In this document: positions 36,446 to 47,374 of the stretch, in pieces
Position numbering within the stretch: position 1 is the stretch's first letter
How the letters are laid out: every line of letters starts with the position of its first letter
Assembly (NCBI RefSeq): GCF_019457915.1
Contig: NZ_JAHZSS010000020.1
Coordinates: 1 to 64,000 of the forward strand
Length of the DNA: 64,000 nucleotides
Source: Neiella holothuriorum
Lineage (GTDB): Bacteria; Pseudomonadota; Gammaproteobacteria; Enterobacterales; Neiellaceae
Direction: 5' to 3'
Made by a program: the position numbers and the translations under genes
The notes under the pieces: generated by a model
Told to the model about the DNA's origin: nothing
Databases searched by the model: none
Seen by the model: the letters and a program-made list of their open reading frames with translations, nothing else

Positions 36446-36578
36446 CTCCGCTTTGTCGGAGTGCCCTGCGCCTGATTGATTCAGGACCGAGGCTGAGATC
36501 GCAATGCTGATGATTTAATTCGTTGAATCCAGCAAGCGGAATCCGAGAACCTGATCAGGCTAACACCTGCGGAGGAAA
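36446..36578 (+). ncRNA. TPP riboswitch (THI element)
   Basis: The THI-box core is plain: a first stem CTCCG with CGGAG, GTGCCC, then GGCTGAGAT (36491-36499), then ACCTGATCAGGCTAACACCTGC followed by GGAGGAA (about 36549-36577). The pyrimidine-sensor GCTGAGA and the pyrophosphate-side helix are both complete. About 185 bases separate it from the thiC ATG. I see no clear T-run terminator in the leader, so control may act on translation or by a Rho-type mechanism. It would shut down thiC and probably the whole operon when TPP is plentiful. Confidence 0.95.
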
Positions 36579-36665
36579 CAAGGCCGGAATCGCCCGAATG
36601 CGCGTGATCTTTTTACCCTCACTCGTATGCAAGCGACATCCCCTTATGCATTCTCTCTTGCCTAG

Positions 36666-38702
<2,037 letters not shown>

Positions 38703-38877
38703 CTGTCTGCGGACGCCGCTCATCCTTCGACAAGTTGGGATGAGTGGTGTGTCACTAATTATTGAGTAAAGTTGTTACGTTTCCCTTTAACCTGAAGTGA
38801 TAACCAGACCAAACCGGTCGCTGCATCGGTCCAGCGTTGGACCAAGCGTGAATACATAAAAACAAAATGAGAACAAT

Positions 38878-40485
38878 ATGAGCTGGCTTCCACACACAGT
38901 GATCCAACCGTACCAAGTACTGACGCCCAATAAGCCCATTGTGTGGGCTATTGGCGGCTCAGATAGTAGCGGTGGGGCGGGCATTCAAGCCGATATTCAA
39001 GCCATCAATGGCCTACGCGATGACGATGCGTTGGGGCACCGAACGGCGGCGCAGGCGTGTACCCTAATCACTACCGTTACGGCGCAAAATTCTGAGTCCG
39101 TGTCGGATCTACTGGCCATGCCGTTGGACTTACTCGAGCAACAATGGCTGCAATTGTTGGCTGACATGCCGCCGGCGGTCATCAAAATCTCATTGTTGGC
39201 AAACCCAGCACAAGTCGAATGGCTGGCGGAGCAGTTGGCTAATTGGCCTGCTGGATTACCGCAGCCGCTAGTGATTTATGATCCGGTGGCTATTGCTAGC
39301 TCGGGTGATACGTTAACTGCAGAGCCCATTTTGGATGCAGTTAAAAATGACTTGCTGCGTCATGTCGACATCCTTACTCCTAATGCCAATGAAGTGCTGG
39401 CAATGACCGGAATCGCGTTGTTATCGAGCGCTGATTTAGACCGAGCATTCGCCGTGTTGCGGCAACACGGCGTTAAGACGGTGCTGTTCAAAGGCGGTCA
39501 TACTGGGTTGCTGATGGATGTACCTGTCACCGACGATCACGTGCTCGATGCTTGGACCAATGGCGACCATTGGCGCCTTTGCCTGAGCCCTCAGTTAAAC
39601 ACTCATCACGGTCATGGTACGGGCTGCAGTTTTGCTGCCTCGCTCGCCAGTGCGCTAGCGCAAGGCTACGCCTTGGAAGACGCCTTTGCGCTTGCTCATG
39701 CTTATGTGCAGCAAGGATTAAAAGCTGCCATTGGCCAAGGCAAAGGGCCGGGGCCTGTGTTGCATTTAGGTTGGCCAAAACATTGGCAGGACTTTCCGAA
39801 AACCGCTAACGAATTAGCCGAGTTTGATACTGAGCACACTGAATGCCAGCCGTGCCCCAATCGATTAGGGCTATATCCGGTTGTACCGACGATTGAGTGG
39901 TTACAGCGACTGTTGGCATTTGGCGTAAAAACGATTCAGTTGCGGGCTAAAGGCTTGTCGGATGCGCAAGCTGAACCCTTGGTGAAGCAAGCGGTTGCTT
40001 TGGGTAAACAATATCAGGCGCGCGTGTTCATTAATGACTACTGGCAACTGGCCATCAAGCATGGTGCCTATGGCGTGCATTTAGGGCAGGAAGATGTCAC
40101 CGATGCAGATGTCGAAAAAATAGCCAGATCAGGCATTAGGCTTGGCTTGTCGACGCATGGGTACTTTGAAATGTTGCGAGCAGTTCAACTTAAACCCAGC
40201 TATTTGGCGCTTGGCCATATTTTTGCCACCACAACCAAAGATATGCCGTCCACACCTCAAGGGCTGCAAAAGCTAGCACAACAAGCGTGTTTATTGGCTT
40301 CTAGCGATCTTAGAATTTCCTCTGTAGCCATTGGAGGTATCGATTTAGAACGCGCTGAGCAGGTGATGCGAACTGAAATTGGCAGTATCGCCGTAGTGCG
40401 TGCAATGACCCAAGCGGCGGACCCAGAACAAGCCAGCCAAGACTGGTTAAATTTGGTTGGCGTCGGTGACGATAATATTGCCTGA
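38878..40485 (+). CDS. thiDE: ThiD-ThiE fusion: HMP-P kinase and thiamin-phosphate synthase
   Basis: Two enzymes in 535 residues. The N-terminal ThiD part (about 15-275) has AIGGSDSSGGAGIQADI and NTHHGHGTGCSFAASLAS and phosphorylates HMP twice. The C-terminal ThiE part (about 325-520) has IQLRAKGLSD, GVHLGQEDV and ALGHIFATTTK and joins HMP-PP to the thiazole phosphate. The HIFATTTK version of the phosphate-binding segment is the usual one for fused ThiE. A hairpin GGTCCA/TGGACC (38828-38843) sits in the 175-bp gap after thiC. Confidence 0.94.
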   Translation: MSWLPHTVIQPYQVLTPNKPIVWAIGGSDSSGGAGIQADIQAINGLRDDDALGHRTAAQACTLITTVTAQNSESVSDLLAMPLDLLEQQWLQLLADMPPAVIKISLLANPAQVEWLAEQLANWPAGLPQPLVIYDPVAIASSGDTLTAEPILDAVKNDLLRHVDILTPNANEVLAMTGIALLSSADLDRAFAVLRQHGVKTVLFKGGHTGLLMDVPVTDDHVLDAWTNGDHWRLCLSPQLNTHHGHGTGCSFAASLASALAQGYALEDAFALAHAYVQQGLKAAIGQGKGPGPVLHLGWPKHWQDFPKTANELAEFDTEHTECQPCPNRLGLYPVVPTIEWLQRLLAFGVKTIQLRAKGLSDAQAEPLVKQAVALGKQYQARVFINDYWQLAIKHGAYGVHLGQEDVTDADVEKIARSGIRLGLSTHGYFEMLRAVQLKPSYLALGHIFATTTKDMPSTPQGLQKLAQQACLLASSDLRISSVAIGGIDLERAEQVMRTEIGSIAVVRAMTQAADPEQASQDWLNLVGVGDDNIA

Positions 40486-40520
40486 GCAAGCATAAACAAA
40501 GAGGTTCACGACAGCATCGA

Positions 40521-40721
40521 ATGAAAATTTTAGTGAATGATGAAGCTATCGAGCTCGCCACTCGGGCGACGCTCAGCCAGTTACTTGAAATGCTCGAGCA
40601 GGATTTGAATGGAGTTGCGGTAGCCGTGAACCAGAATATCGTCCCGCAGCATGACTGGCGTGATTATCGATTAACAGACCAAGACAAGGTTGCTTTGTTC
40701 CGCGCTATTGCCGGCGGATAG
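40521..40721 (+). CDS. thiS: ThiS sulfur carrier
   Basis: This 66-residue ubiquitin-fold protein ends in Gly-Gly (RAIAGG), the residue ThiF adenylates and which later carries the thiocarboxylate to the thiazole. The start is ILVNDEAIELATRATLSQLLE. It is followed by thiG after 66 bp. Confidence 0.94.
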   Translation: MKILVNDEAIELATRATLSQLLEMLEQDLNGVAVAVNQNIVPQHDWRDYRLTDQDKVALFRAIAGG

Positions 40722-40787
40722 CGGCAGTAGCGTTGCCCGAATAACCCATGAACAAGCAATTAGATCACAACAAGGCGGTTATTTTCC

Positions 40788-41570
40788 ATGTTCAACATTG
40801 CAGATAAAACCTTTGAGAGCCGCTTATTCAGCGGTACCGGTAAATTTGCCGATCCACAATTGATGACAGATGCGATTATCGCCAGCGGCACTCAGTTAGT
40901 CACCATGGCGATGAAGCGCGTGGACTTGAATCGCGCCGATGACGACATTTTAAGCCCACTCATTCAAGCAGGTGTGCATTTGCTACCAAACACGTCGGGG
41001 GCAGGCACGGCTGATGAAGCGGTATTTGCGGCTCGGTTAGCGCGCGAAGCGCTGGGTACTCACTGGGTAAAACTGGAAATTCACCCTGACCCGAAGTATT
41101 TGCTGCCCGATCCCATTGAAACGCTTAAGGCGGCACAAATCCTAGTCAATGAGGGCTTTGTGGTATTGCCTTATATTCATGCTGATCCGGTGTTGTGTAA
41201 ACGCTTGGAGCAGGTCGGATGCCAAGCAGTGATGCCACTTGGTGCGCCAATTGGATCCAATAAAGGGCTTAAAACGCGCGATTTTCTGGAAATTATCATT
41301 GAACAGGCGAATGTCCCTGTCATTGTGGATGCGGGCATTGGGGCTCCGTCTCATGCTGCTGAGGCAATGGAGTTGGGCGCTGATGCTGTGCTTGTGAATA
41401 CTGCTATTGCCGTGTCGCCCGACCCGGTCAACATGGCACAAGCGTTTAAACAAGCGGTTGCTGCAGGCCGACTAGCCTATGAAGCCGGATTAGGAGGCAT
41501 CAACCAGACCGCTGTTGCTTCGAGCCCGTTGACTGCATTTCTCGATCAGCCCATGACGGTGGAATCTTAA
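40788..41570 (+). CDS. thiG: ThiG, thiazole synthase
   Basis: This 260-residue TIM-barrel enzyme builds the thiazole from DXP, dehydroglycine and ThiS-COSH. Recognisable segments are [29 protein letters not shown] (with the Schiff-base Lys region), [13 protein letters not shown] and [20 protein letters not shown]. thiH begins one base after its stop. Confidence 0.96.
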   Translation: MFNIADKTFESRLFSGTGKFADPQLMTDAIIASGTQLVTMAMKRVDLNRADDDILSPLIQAGVHLLPNTSGAGTADEAVFAARLAREALGTHWVKLEIHPDPKYLLPDPIETLKAAQILVNEGFVVLPYIHADPVLCKRLEQVGCQAVMPLGAPIGSNKGLKTRDFLEIIIEQANVPVIVDAGIGAPSHAAEAMELGADAVLVNTAIAVSPDPVNMAQAFKQAVAAGRLAYEAGLGGINQTAVASSPLTAFLDQPMTVES

Positions 41571-41571
41571 A

Positions 41572-42753
41572 GTGGTGTTTCAATCGTCGGCAACATTGAA
41601 TCATGCACAGCCGCAACCAACATCTTTTGCGCAGGTGCTCAACCAATACAACTGGGATGACATTCGGTTAACGATTGGCAGTAAAACTGCGGCCGATGTG
41701 CATCGCGCATTAGCGCGCTCAGATGCTCAGCAACGCTTGTCGTTGGCTGATTTTATGGCATTGATTTCGCCTGCGGGCGAAAGCTACCTAGAAGCGATGG
41801 CACAGCGCTCGCTAGCATTAACCCAACAACGTTTTGGCAAAACCATTCAGCTGTATGTGCCCTTGTACCTATCGAATTTGTGCTCCAACATTTGTACCTA
41901 TTGCGGCTTTTCCATGCACAACGCCATTCGCCGCAAAACTCTCGACATGAGCGAGCTTGATTCGGAAGTTGCGGCTATTAAACAATTGGGGTTTGACCAT
42001 CTTCTGCTGGTGACGGGCGAATCGGAACGTAAAGTTGGAATGGACTACTTTCGGCAAGCGATCCCACGAATTCGGCCACACTTTTCGCATTTATCGATGG
42101 AAGTACAGCCGCTGGCCACTGAAGATTATGCTGAACTCAAAACGCTGGGCGTTGATGCCGTGCTGGTTTATCAGGAAACCTATTCGCGCCGCACTTATGC
42201 TGAGCATCACCTAAAAGGCAAAAAAAGTGATTTTGACTGGCGTTTGGCAACGCCAGAGCGACTTGGTGCAGCGGGTATGAACAAGATCGGTATAGGCGCA
42301 TTGATCGGTTTAGATGATTGGCGTACTGATTGTTTTATGGTGGCGTCGCATCTTAATTTTTTGCAAAAGCGTTACTGGCAGAGCCGGTTCTCCATTTCGT
42401 TTCCTCGGCTTCGTCCTTGCGCTGGTGGGCTAGAGCCCAAGTCAGTGATGACCGATAAACAACTGGTGCAGCTTATATGCGCTTATCGGCTGTTTAACCC
42501 GGAGTTGGAATTGTCGTTGTCGACTCGCGAATCGGCCGCTTTTCGTGATCAAGTGTTGCCGCTTGGCATCACTACCATGAGCGCGTATTCTCAAACTCAA
42601 CCTGGTGGTTACGCCAATGCTGAGCCTGCACTTGAGCAGTTTTCCATTAGTGACGAACGCAGCCCTCAACAGGTTGCCTCGGCTATTCGTCAACGTGGTT
42701 ATCAGCCAGTATGGACCGACTGGCAGTCAGCCTATGGCCGGCAAACCGTTTAG
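41572..42753 (+). CDS. thiH: ThiH, dehydroglycine synthase (tyrosine lyase)
   Basis: This 393-residue radical-SAM enzyme cleaves tyrosine to dehydroglycine and p-cresol; use of ThiH rather than ThiO fits anaerobic or low-oxygen capability. The cluster motif is CSNICTYCGF. The end carries PGGYANAEPALEQFSISDERSP. It starts at one of two adjacent GTG codons (41572, 41575), directly after thiG, with GGTGGA about nine bases upstream. Confidence 0.95.
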   Translation: MVFQSSATLNHAQPQPTSFAQVLNQYNWDDIRLTIGSKTAADVHRALARSDAQQRLSLADFMALISPAGESYLEAMAQRSLALTQQRFGKTIQLYVPLYLSNLCSNICTYCGFSMHNAIRRKTLDMSELDSEVAAIKQLGFDHLLLVTGESERKVGMDYFRQAIPRIRPHFSHLSMEVQPLATEDYAELKTLGVDAVLVYQETYSRRTYAEHHLKGKKSDFDWRLATPERLGAAGMNKIGIGALIGLDDWRTDCFMVASHLNFLQKRYWQSRFSISFPRLRPCAGGLEPKSVMTDKQLVQLICAYRLFNPELELSLSTRESAAFRDQVLPLGITTMSAYSQTQPGGYANAEPALEQFSISDERSPQQVASAIRQRGYQPVWTDWQSAYGRQTV

Positions 42754-42810
42754 AACATAAGTAACAAACTGATGAGCTGGTTTATCCCTTAAATCGAAAG
42801 GAATCGATAC

Positions 42811-43098
42811 ATGTTTAAGGAACGACTAAAAAGGCTACTACAAGAAACGACCGATGCGTTGGCCCAGGCTTTTAGCGCCAATCAAACCCTCGCTGACGAC
42901 TGGCAACGGTTGCCAACTCAGCAAGAGTACATGGCCAAGCACGAAGGCAGTGTGCTGGATGCTAGCGGTGTTGCTTGCCATCATTGCGGCTCTGGCGATA
43001 TTGCTTATCGGCCATTGCAAAGTGCTAAAGGGCGGCGGCTTGTGCATTTTTGTACATCGTGCAAACGGGCGCTGTTCCGTAGCATGGCGGATTTTTAA
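42811..43098 (+). CDS. Small zinc-ribbon protein inside the thi operon, function unknown
   Basis: This 95-residue protein has a basic N-terminal helix (FKERLKRLLQETTDALAQAF) and two CxxC knuckles, Cys56/Cys59 (CHHC) and Cys81/Cys84 (CTSC), separated by 21 residues: a zinc-ribbon fold. I do not recognise the family. It lies 57 bp after thiH and 37 bp before thiF, on the same strand, so it is almost certainly co-transcribed with thiamin genes. It could serve in sulfur or metal handling or be unrelated cargo; no catalytic motif is visible. Confidence 0.7.
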   Translation: MFKERLKRLLQETTDALAQAFSANQTLADDWQRLPTQQEYMAKHEGSVLDASGVACHHCGSGDIAYRPLQSAKGRRLVHFCTSCKRALFRSMADF

Positions 43099-43135
43099 CG
43101 CTCCAACACTCGACCATGAACCATTAAGGCCAACA

Positions 43136-43885
43136 ATGCTCACAGATCGCCAAACTCTCAGATACAGTCGTCATCTATTGCTTGAGCAAGTAGGAGAAGC
43201 GGGTCAGTTAAAGCTCAGCAATGCCAAAGTGTTGATTGTTGGGTTGGGGGGCTTGGGAAGTCCGGCGGCGTTATATCTGGCAGCTGCAGGGGTGGGCGAA
43301 TTGCATTTGGTCGATCACGACACGGTCGAGCTGAGTAACTTACAACGACAAATTCTGTATCGGCTCAGCGATGTTAGCGAGGCCAAAGTTGACGCCGCCG
43401 AGCGCCAACTGACGGCGCTAAATGACGACCTTGAACTGGTGTTGCATGAAGCTCAAATCAACTCCAGCAATGCCGATGAACTAGTTGGTGATGTGGATCT
43501 GGTGCTCGATTGCACCGACAATTTTGCCGCTCGCCATGCCATTAATGCGGCGTGCCATTCGGCCCAAATACCGCTGGTGTCGGGCGCAGCCATTCGCCTT
43601 GAAGGTCAGCTCGCCGTATTTGATTTTCGTCAGACTGAGTCGCCCTGTTATGCCTGTTTATACCCTCAAACGGGCCAAGAGCCGCAGCTGAACTGTGCCA
43701 ATTCAGGCGTGCTTGGCCCTGTGCTGGGCGTTATTGCCAGCATGCAAGCGCTTGCGGCCATCAAACTCATTGTTGGTTTGCCGGTGACGACTGCAAAGCT
43801 GGAATTATTTGATGGCTTGCACAGCCAGTGGCAACAGTTTGCGATAACCCCATCGAGCAGCTGCGCGGTGTGCTCACAGGGTTAG
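43136..43885 (+). CDS. thiF: ThiF, ThiS adenylyltransferase
   Basis: This 249-residue E1-like enzyme activates the ThiS C terminus for sulfur transfer. It has the nucleotide loop IVGLGGLGSPAALYLAAAGVG, LVDHDTVELSNLQRQ, the DCTDNFAARHAIN switch and two CxxC zinc pairs (CYAC and CAVC). ATG 43136 has AAGG six bases upstream; the frame extends upstream inside the zinc-ribbon gene but without homology. MoeB is a close alternative, but the position in the thi operon favours ThiF. Its last four bases overlap the convergent LysE-type gene. Confidence 0.9.
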   Translation: MLTDRQTLRYSRHLLLEQVGEAGQLKLSNAKVLIVGLGGLGSPAALYLAAAGVGELHLVDHDTVELSNLQRQILYRLSDVSEAKVDAAERQLTALNDDLELVLHEAQINSSNADELVGDVDLVLDCTDNFAARHAINAACHSAQIPLVSGAAIRLEGQLAVFDFRQTESPCYACLYPQTGQEPQLNCANSGVLGPVLGVIASMQALAAIKLIVGLPVTTAKLELFDGLHSQWQQFAITPSSSCAVCSQG

Positions 43886-44502
43886 CCCGCAAATAGCCAA
43901 ACTCCAACCCCTATCATCAGCGAGCCTGCAATACGGTTCATCAGACGGACATTGGTCGGGCGCAATAACAAATGGCGCAGAGTTTTGCCGCCACTGGCGT
44001 AGAGCAGCATACAGACCAATTCAAACACTAAAATGAGGCTAACTAACACCAGCAATTGTGGTGCTAGCGGTTGCGACTCGTTGACGAATGGCGGTAGCAA
44101 TGCAATGTCAAATGCCCAACCTTTCGGATTGGCTACGGCGGTGAGGAAACCTTGGCTGAGCAAACTTTTTCGGCTGATTTGAGGCGGTACATCTAATTGC
44201 TCTGGAATAGCGAGTTTGCCGCGTGATCGCCACATTTGAACACCAACCCAAGCAAGATAGAGTGCGCCACAGGTTTTCATCACAATGAAAGCTTGTGGGT
44301 ATTTCAGCACGACAGCTGCAACCCCAACCACGGCACTGGTAGAGACGAGGGCAACGCCCATCAGCTCGCCAATCATCATCCAGCCGGTGCGCTTGACGCC
44401 AATGGTCATGCCTAACGTCAGCGCCAGCGTCATACACATGCCTGGGGTAATCGAGACAAAGAAAAAGGTTGGAATAAATAAGGCGAGTGCTGCGGTATCC
44501 AT
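43882..44502 (-). CDS. LysE/RhtB family exporter
   Basis: A 206-residue, six-helix membrane exporter with the family start FFFVSITPGMCMTLALTLGM and the middle QGFLTAVANPKGWAF. LysE/RhtB proteins export amino acids or their derivatives; the substrate is unknown. I chose ATG 44502 over TTG 44511. Convergent with thiF. Confidence 0.85.
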   Translation of the reverse strand: MDTAALALFIPTFFFVSITPGMCMTLALTLGMTIGVKRTGWMMIGELMGVALVSTSAVVGVAAVVLKYPQAFIVMKTCGALYLAWVGVQMWRSRGKLAIPEQLDVPPQISRKSLLSQGFLTAVANPKGWAFDIALLPPFVNESQPLAPQLLVLVSLILVFELVCMLLYASGGKTLRHLLLRPTNVRLMNRIAGSLMIGVGVWLFAG

Positions 44503-44511
44503 GTTTAACAA

Positions 44512-44833
44512 TGCTGGTAACTTAAACGACCCGCGCAGCTTACCACTTCAGCGAGGGAAGGTGCGATTGATGTTGCCTTGCTCGCATTCTCAAGCTTGTT
44601 GCCGTCGCCTTCGTAGACGTTGCTCTATGCTTGGTTAATCGAGGCTGCGCTGCTTTAAGCCAATTTCTAAAGCTCTTCCGCAAACGTATCCAATAATGAA
44701 TCGTGCAGCAGAGTGTAATGCGCTGAGATGCCTTAACAATAAATGGGGCAGTTTGTGGGCGAGCAATGCGATCTTTTTACAGTGGCTTGCGTAACGACAG
44801 TGATCTGCTTAGGAATGAATATTAGAGGGTAAT
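44512..44833. other. Intergenic stretch without a recognised gene
   Basis: This 322-bp gap separates the divergent LysE-type and glutathione peroxidase genes. I see no conserved protein, RNA gene or strong hairpin in it; it probably holds the two promoters. GAGGG (about 44825-44829) is the peroxidase ribosome site. Confidence 0.5.
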
Positions 44834-45313
44834 ATGACGGATTTTTACGCCATTGAGGCGATTAGCAACAAAGGCGATACCATCTCCATGGGCCAATACA
44901 AAGGCCAAGTTCTGTTGATCGTTAACACGGCTTCAGCTTGTGGTTTCACGCCTCAGTATCAAGGGCTTCAGGCGCTCTATGAGACTTACGAAGCACAAGG
45001 ATTTAAGGTGTTAGCATTTCCTTGTAATCAGTTTGGTAAACAAGAGGCTGGCGATGACGCTGAGATACGTCAGTTTTGCGATCTAAATTTCAATATCAGC
45101 TTTCCACTATTTCAAAAAATTGAAGTCAATGGCGCGGGAGCCCATCCCTTATACCAATTTTTGACCGATGCGAAGCGCGGCTTGCTGGGAAGCAAAGCAG
45201 TAAAATGGAACTTCACCAAGTTCTTGGTTGATCGCAATGGCAACGTCATGCAGCGGTACGCACCAACGACCAAGCCCGAAGAACTCGTGCCCGAGATCGA
45301 GGCTTTGCTGTAA
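44834..45313 (+). CDS. Glutathione peroxidase (cysteine type)
   Basis: This 159-residue thioredoxin-fold peroxidase has the catalytic Cys36 in NTASACGFTPQY (cysteine, not selenocysteine), the Gln in FPCNQFGKQE and the Trp in VKWNFTKFLVD. It reduces hydrogen and lipid peroxides using glutathione or thioredoxin. BtuE-like by length. MsrA lies convergent behind it and glutathione reductase is further along the window. Confidence 0.93.
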   Translation: MTDFYAIEAISNKGDTISMGQYKGQVLLIVNTASACGFTPQYQGLQALYETYEAQGFKVLAFPCNQFGKQEAGDDAEIRQFCDLNFNISFPLFQKIEVNGAGAHPLYQFLTDAKRGLLGSKAVKWNFTKFLVDRNGNVMQRYAPTTKPEELVPEIEALL

Positions 45314-45396
45314 TCGGTTGAAAATGGTTGAACGAACCAAGCCGCGCTTACTTGCTTGTTTGCCTGAAGCGCAGCTTAGTATGCGGCGGCAGACGC

Positions 45397-45927
45397 TTAG
45401 TCGTCTGCTTTCAGCAGGGGCAGCCAACGCTTGCGCAGTTTAGCCAGTTTCGGTGGGATCACCGCGTTGCAATAAACTTGTTGCGGATTACGTGCAAAAT
45501 AGTCTTGGTGATAGTTTTCGGCCGCATAGTAGTTATTTATTTCGGTGACTTCGGTAACGATTGGGGCATCGAAGTCAGCACTATGCTGGGAAATATAAGC
45601 TTCGGCTTGTTGTTGTTGCTGCTCACTGTGATAGAACACAGCTGAACGATACTGAGTGCCTACGTCTTCGCCTTGACGATTGAGAGTCGTGGGATCATGG
45701 CTGGTGAAGAAAACGTTCAGCAAATCTTCAAAGCCAATCTGGCTTTCGTCAAACTCAATTTGAATCACTTCGGCATGACCTGTTTGGCCGCTGCAGACTT
45801 GTTCGTAGGTAGGGTTTTGAGTGGTGCCGCCAGCATAGCCTGAGGCAATACCATGAACACCGCGAAGGCGCTTAAACACTGCTTCAACACACCAGAAGCA
45901 ACCGCCCGCAAAAGTAGCCGTTTGCAT
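45397..45927 (-). CDS. msrA: Peptide methionine sulfoxide reductase MsrA
   Basis: This 176-residue enzyme has the N-terminal GGCFWCVEAVF with catalytic Cys10, plus GYAGG, SGQTGHAEVIQIEFD, FFTSHDPTTLNRQGEDVGTQ and YHQDYF. It reduces methionine-S-sulfoxide in proteins. It ends close to the convergent peroxidase, a small oxidative-damage pair. Confidence 0.95.
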   Translation of the reverse strand: MQTATFAGGCFWCVEAVFKRLRGVHGIASGYAGGTTQNPTYEQVCSGQTGHAEVIQIEFDESQIGFEDLLNVFFTSHDPTTLNRQGEDVGTQYRSAVFYHSEQQQQQAEAYISQHSADFDAPIVTEVTEINNYYAAENYHQDYFARNPQQVYCNAVIPPKLAKLRKRWLPLLKADD

Positions 45928-45998
45928 AATCGAGCCTTATTCTTTAAAAAACAATGGGCTCAAGTGTAATGGAATTTTGGGGTAATTCGCAGCGGGTT

Positions 45999-46175
45999 TT
46001 AGCGGGTTGCTTGAAAGTCGCTCAACTCAAGGGTGACACGCTGAAGTTTGCGCAAGTGATCAAGAAGGCGTTCTCTACTAGGATCATCTTGTGCCACAGC
46101 ATTCACAATATCTTCCGCTTGTGCGCATAATTGGTTTAAATTCTTACTTAGACTGACTAGTTCATTCACTGTCAT
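45999..46175 (-). CDS. Small 58-residue protein, unrecognised
   Basis: An open frame of 58 residues begins ATG (46175-46173), with TGAGG eight bases upstream, and ends TAA. The product starts MTVNELVSLSKNLNQLC, continues through AQAEDIVNAVAQDDPSRERLLDHL and ends ELSDFQATR: acidic and amphipathic, probably all helical, with one cysteine. The heptad-like spacing of Leu and Val suggests a coiled coil. It fills most of an otherwise empty 382-bp gap between msrA and the channel gene. I know no family for it. The ribosome site and protein-like composition make it likely real. Confidence 0.5.
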   Translation of the reverse strand: MTVNELVSLSKNLNQLCAQAEDIVNAVAQDDPSRERLLDHLRKLQRVTLELSDFQATR

Positions 46176-46309
46176 GGCGATGGCCTCAATCCGTTGAGAT
46201 GCTGTTTGGTGGCGAGTTGATCGAATCGAAACTATCAGGTCAACAGACCTCTCGTCAATTTTAAGTTGTTGGCAAAATCGGAGCGAGTTCGCAGCAACGG
46301 AGGCTCAAA

Positions 46310-47095
46310 TTGAATAACCAAGTCGAAAATATAACCCCACATCACCGAGATTCGCTTCGCATCACCACGCTCTATGAGCTGATGATGATGTTGTTATCCA
46401 TCGTGTCGGTGGTATTGGCGTTGTTGTTACTGATTAAAGACATGGATCCGGGCCTCTATCGATTGTTGAGAAGCTTTGATTTGATTGTCTGCGGGGTCTT
46501 CTTTCTGGCGTTCTGGACGGGCTTTTGGCGCGCTGAACACAAATGGGAGTACGCCAAATCCCATTGGTTTGATTTAGTGGCGGCCATTCCATTTAATGAG
46601 TCGTTGCGGCTGTTGCGCGTGGTACAGGTTTATCGCGTGATTCGAGTGCTTTACCTGTCCAAAGGTAAGTTTGAATTTAGCTTTGTGTCGCGCCTAAGTA
46701 ATACAGTGGCAGGTTTGCTGTTGCTGGAGCTACTGGTTATTTTTGTCGGTTCGTTTGTTGTGTTTTACCTCGAAACGGGCCTTGCAAACGCCCCGATTAC
46801 TGAACCAGATGAAGCAATTTGGTGGGCGTTAGTCACCGTGTCGACTGTTGGTTATGGTGACTTTTATCCCATTACCGAAGGAGGGCGACTGGCGGCAAGC
46901 GTCCTTATTGTCATTGGTGTGGGTAATTATGGTTTGTTATCGGGTTATTTTGCGCAGCAATTCTTGGGGCGGGATGAGGAAGAAGATGATCTTCGGCAAG
47001 CGGTGCTTGATACGCATGCCGAAGTAAAATCATTGCGTGCGGATCTAAAAGAGGTGCGTCAGCAACTCTCTGAATTGACCAAGCAACGGGATTAG
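46310..47095 (+). CDS. Voltage-gated-type potassium channel
   Basis: A 261-residue six-helix channel: an S1-S4-like part with an Arg-rich S4 (LRLLRVVQVYRVIRVLYL), pore helix and selectivity filter TVSTVGYGDF (near residue 180), S6, and a C-terminal coiled coil (LDTHAEVKSLRADLKEVRQQLSELTKQ) likely for tetramer assembly. It has no RCK/TrkA domain. Translation starts at TTG 46310: GGAGG (46299-46303) sits six bases before it and no Met follows until helix 1. It overlaps the convergent DUF4250 gene by four bases. Confidence 0.88.
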   Translation: MNNQVENITPHHRDSLRITTLYELMMMLLSIVSVVLALLLLIKDMDPGLYRLLRSFDLIVCGVFFLAFWTGFWRAEHKWEYAKSHWFDLVAAIPFNESLRLLRVVQVYRVIRVLYLSKGKFEFSFVSRLSNTVAGLLLLELLVIFVGSFVVFYLETGLANAPITEPDEAIWWALVTVSTVGYGDFYPITEGGRLAASVLIVIGVGNYGLLSGYFAQQFLGRDEEEDDLRQAVLDTHAEVKSLRADLKEVRQQLSELTKQRD

Positions 47096-47286
47096 ACGGC
47101 GGTAAATTGGTTATGAATGGCGTCGTAATGATAGCCAATCATTGATAGTCGTTGCTGCAAGCCACCAGCGTCTATGTCATAGCAATCAGCTAAATCATCA
47201 ACACTTGAACATTCGTGACGTAGCTTCATATTAATGATGCCAAGCAACATGCTAGGATCCATAGCGTTGTAATTTGACAAGTCCAT
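47092..47286 (-). CDS. DUF4250 domain protein
   Basis: A 64-residue protein of the DUF4250 pattern: NAMDPSMLLGIINMKLRHECSS region, DDLADCYDID and IGYHYDAIHNQF. The family is short, soluble and of unknown function. It converges on the potassium channel with a four-base overlap and diverges from the repressor-like gene at 47375. Confidence 0.8.
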   Translation of the reverse strand: MDLSNYNAMDPSMLLGIINMKLRHECSSVDDLADCYDIDAGGLQQRLSMIGYHYDAIHNQFTAV

Positions 47287-47374
47287 AACCGACTCCTCTT
47301 AGTAAGGTTCTTTTTAAGGCTAGTCATCAGTTGCATCAATTGCATAAAAAACAACCAGAGGGATCTGGAGTCTT

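Noticed and set aside
38703-38877. Second riboswitch or terminator between thiC and thiDE
   Set aside because: Only short hairpins are present (CTCATCC/GGATGAG and GGTCCA/TGGACC) and no THI-box core, so it is probably a plain intergenic spacer.
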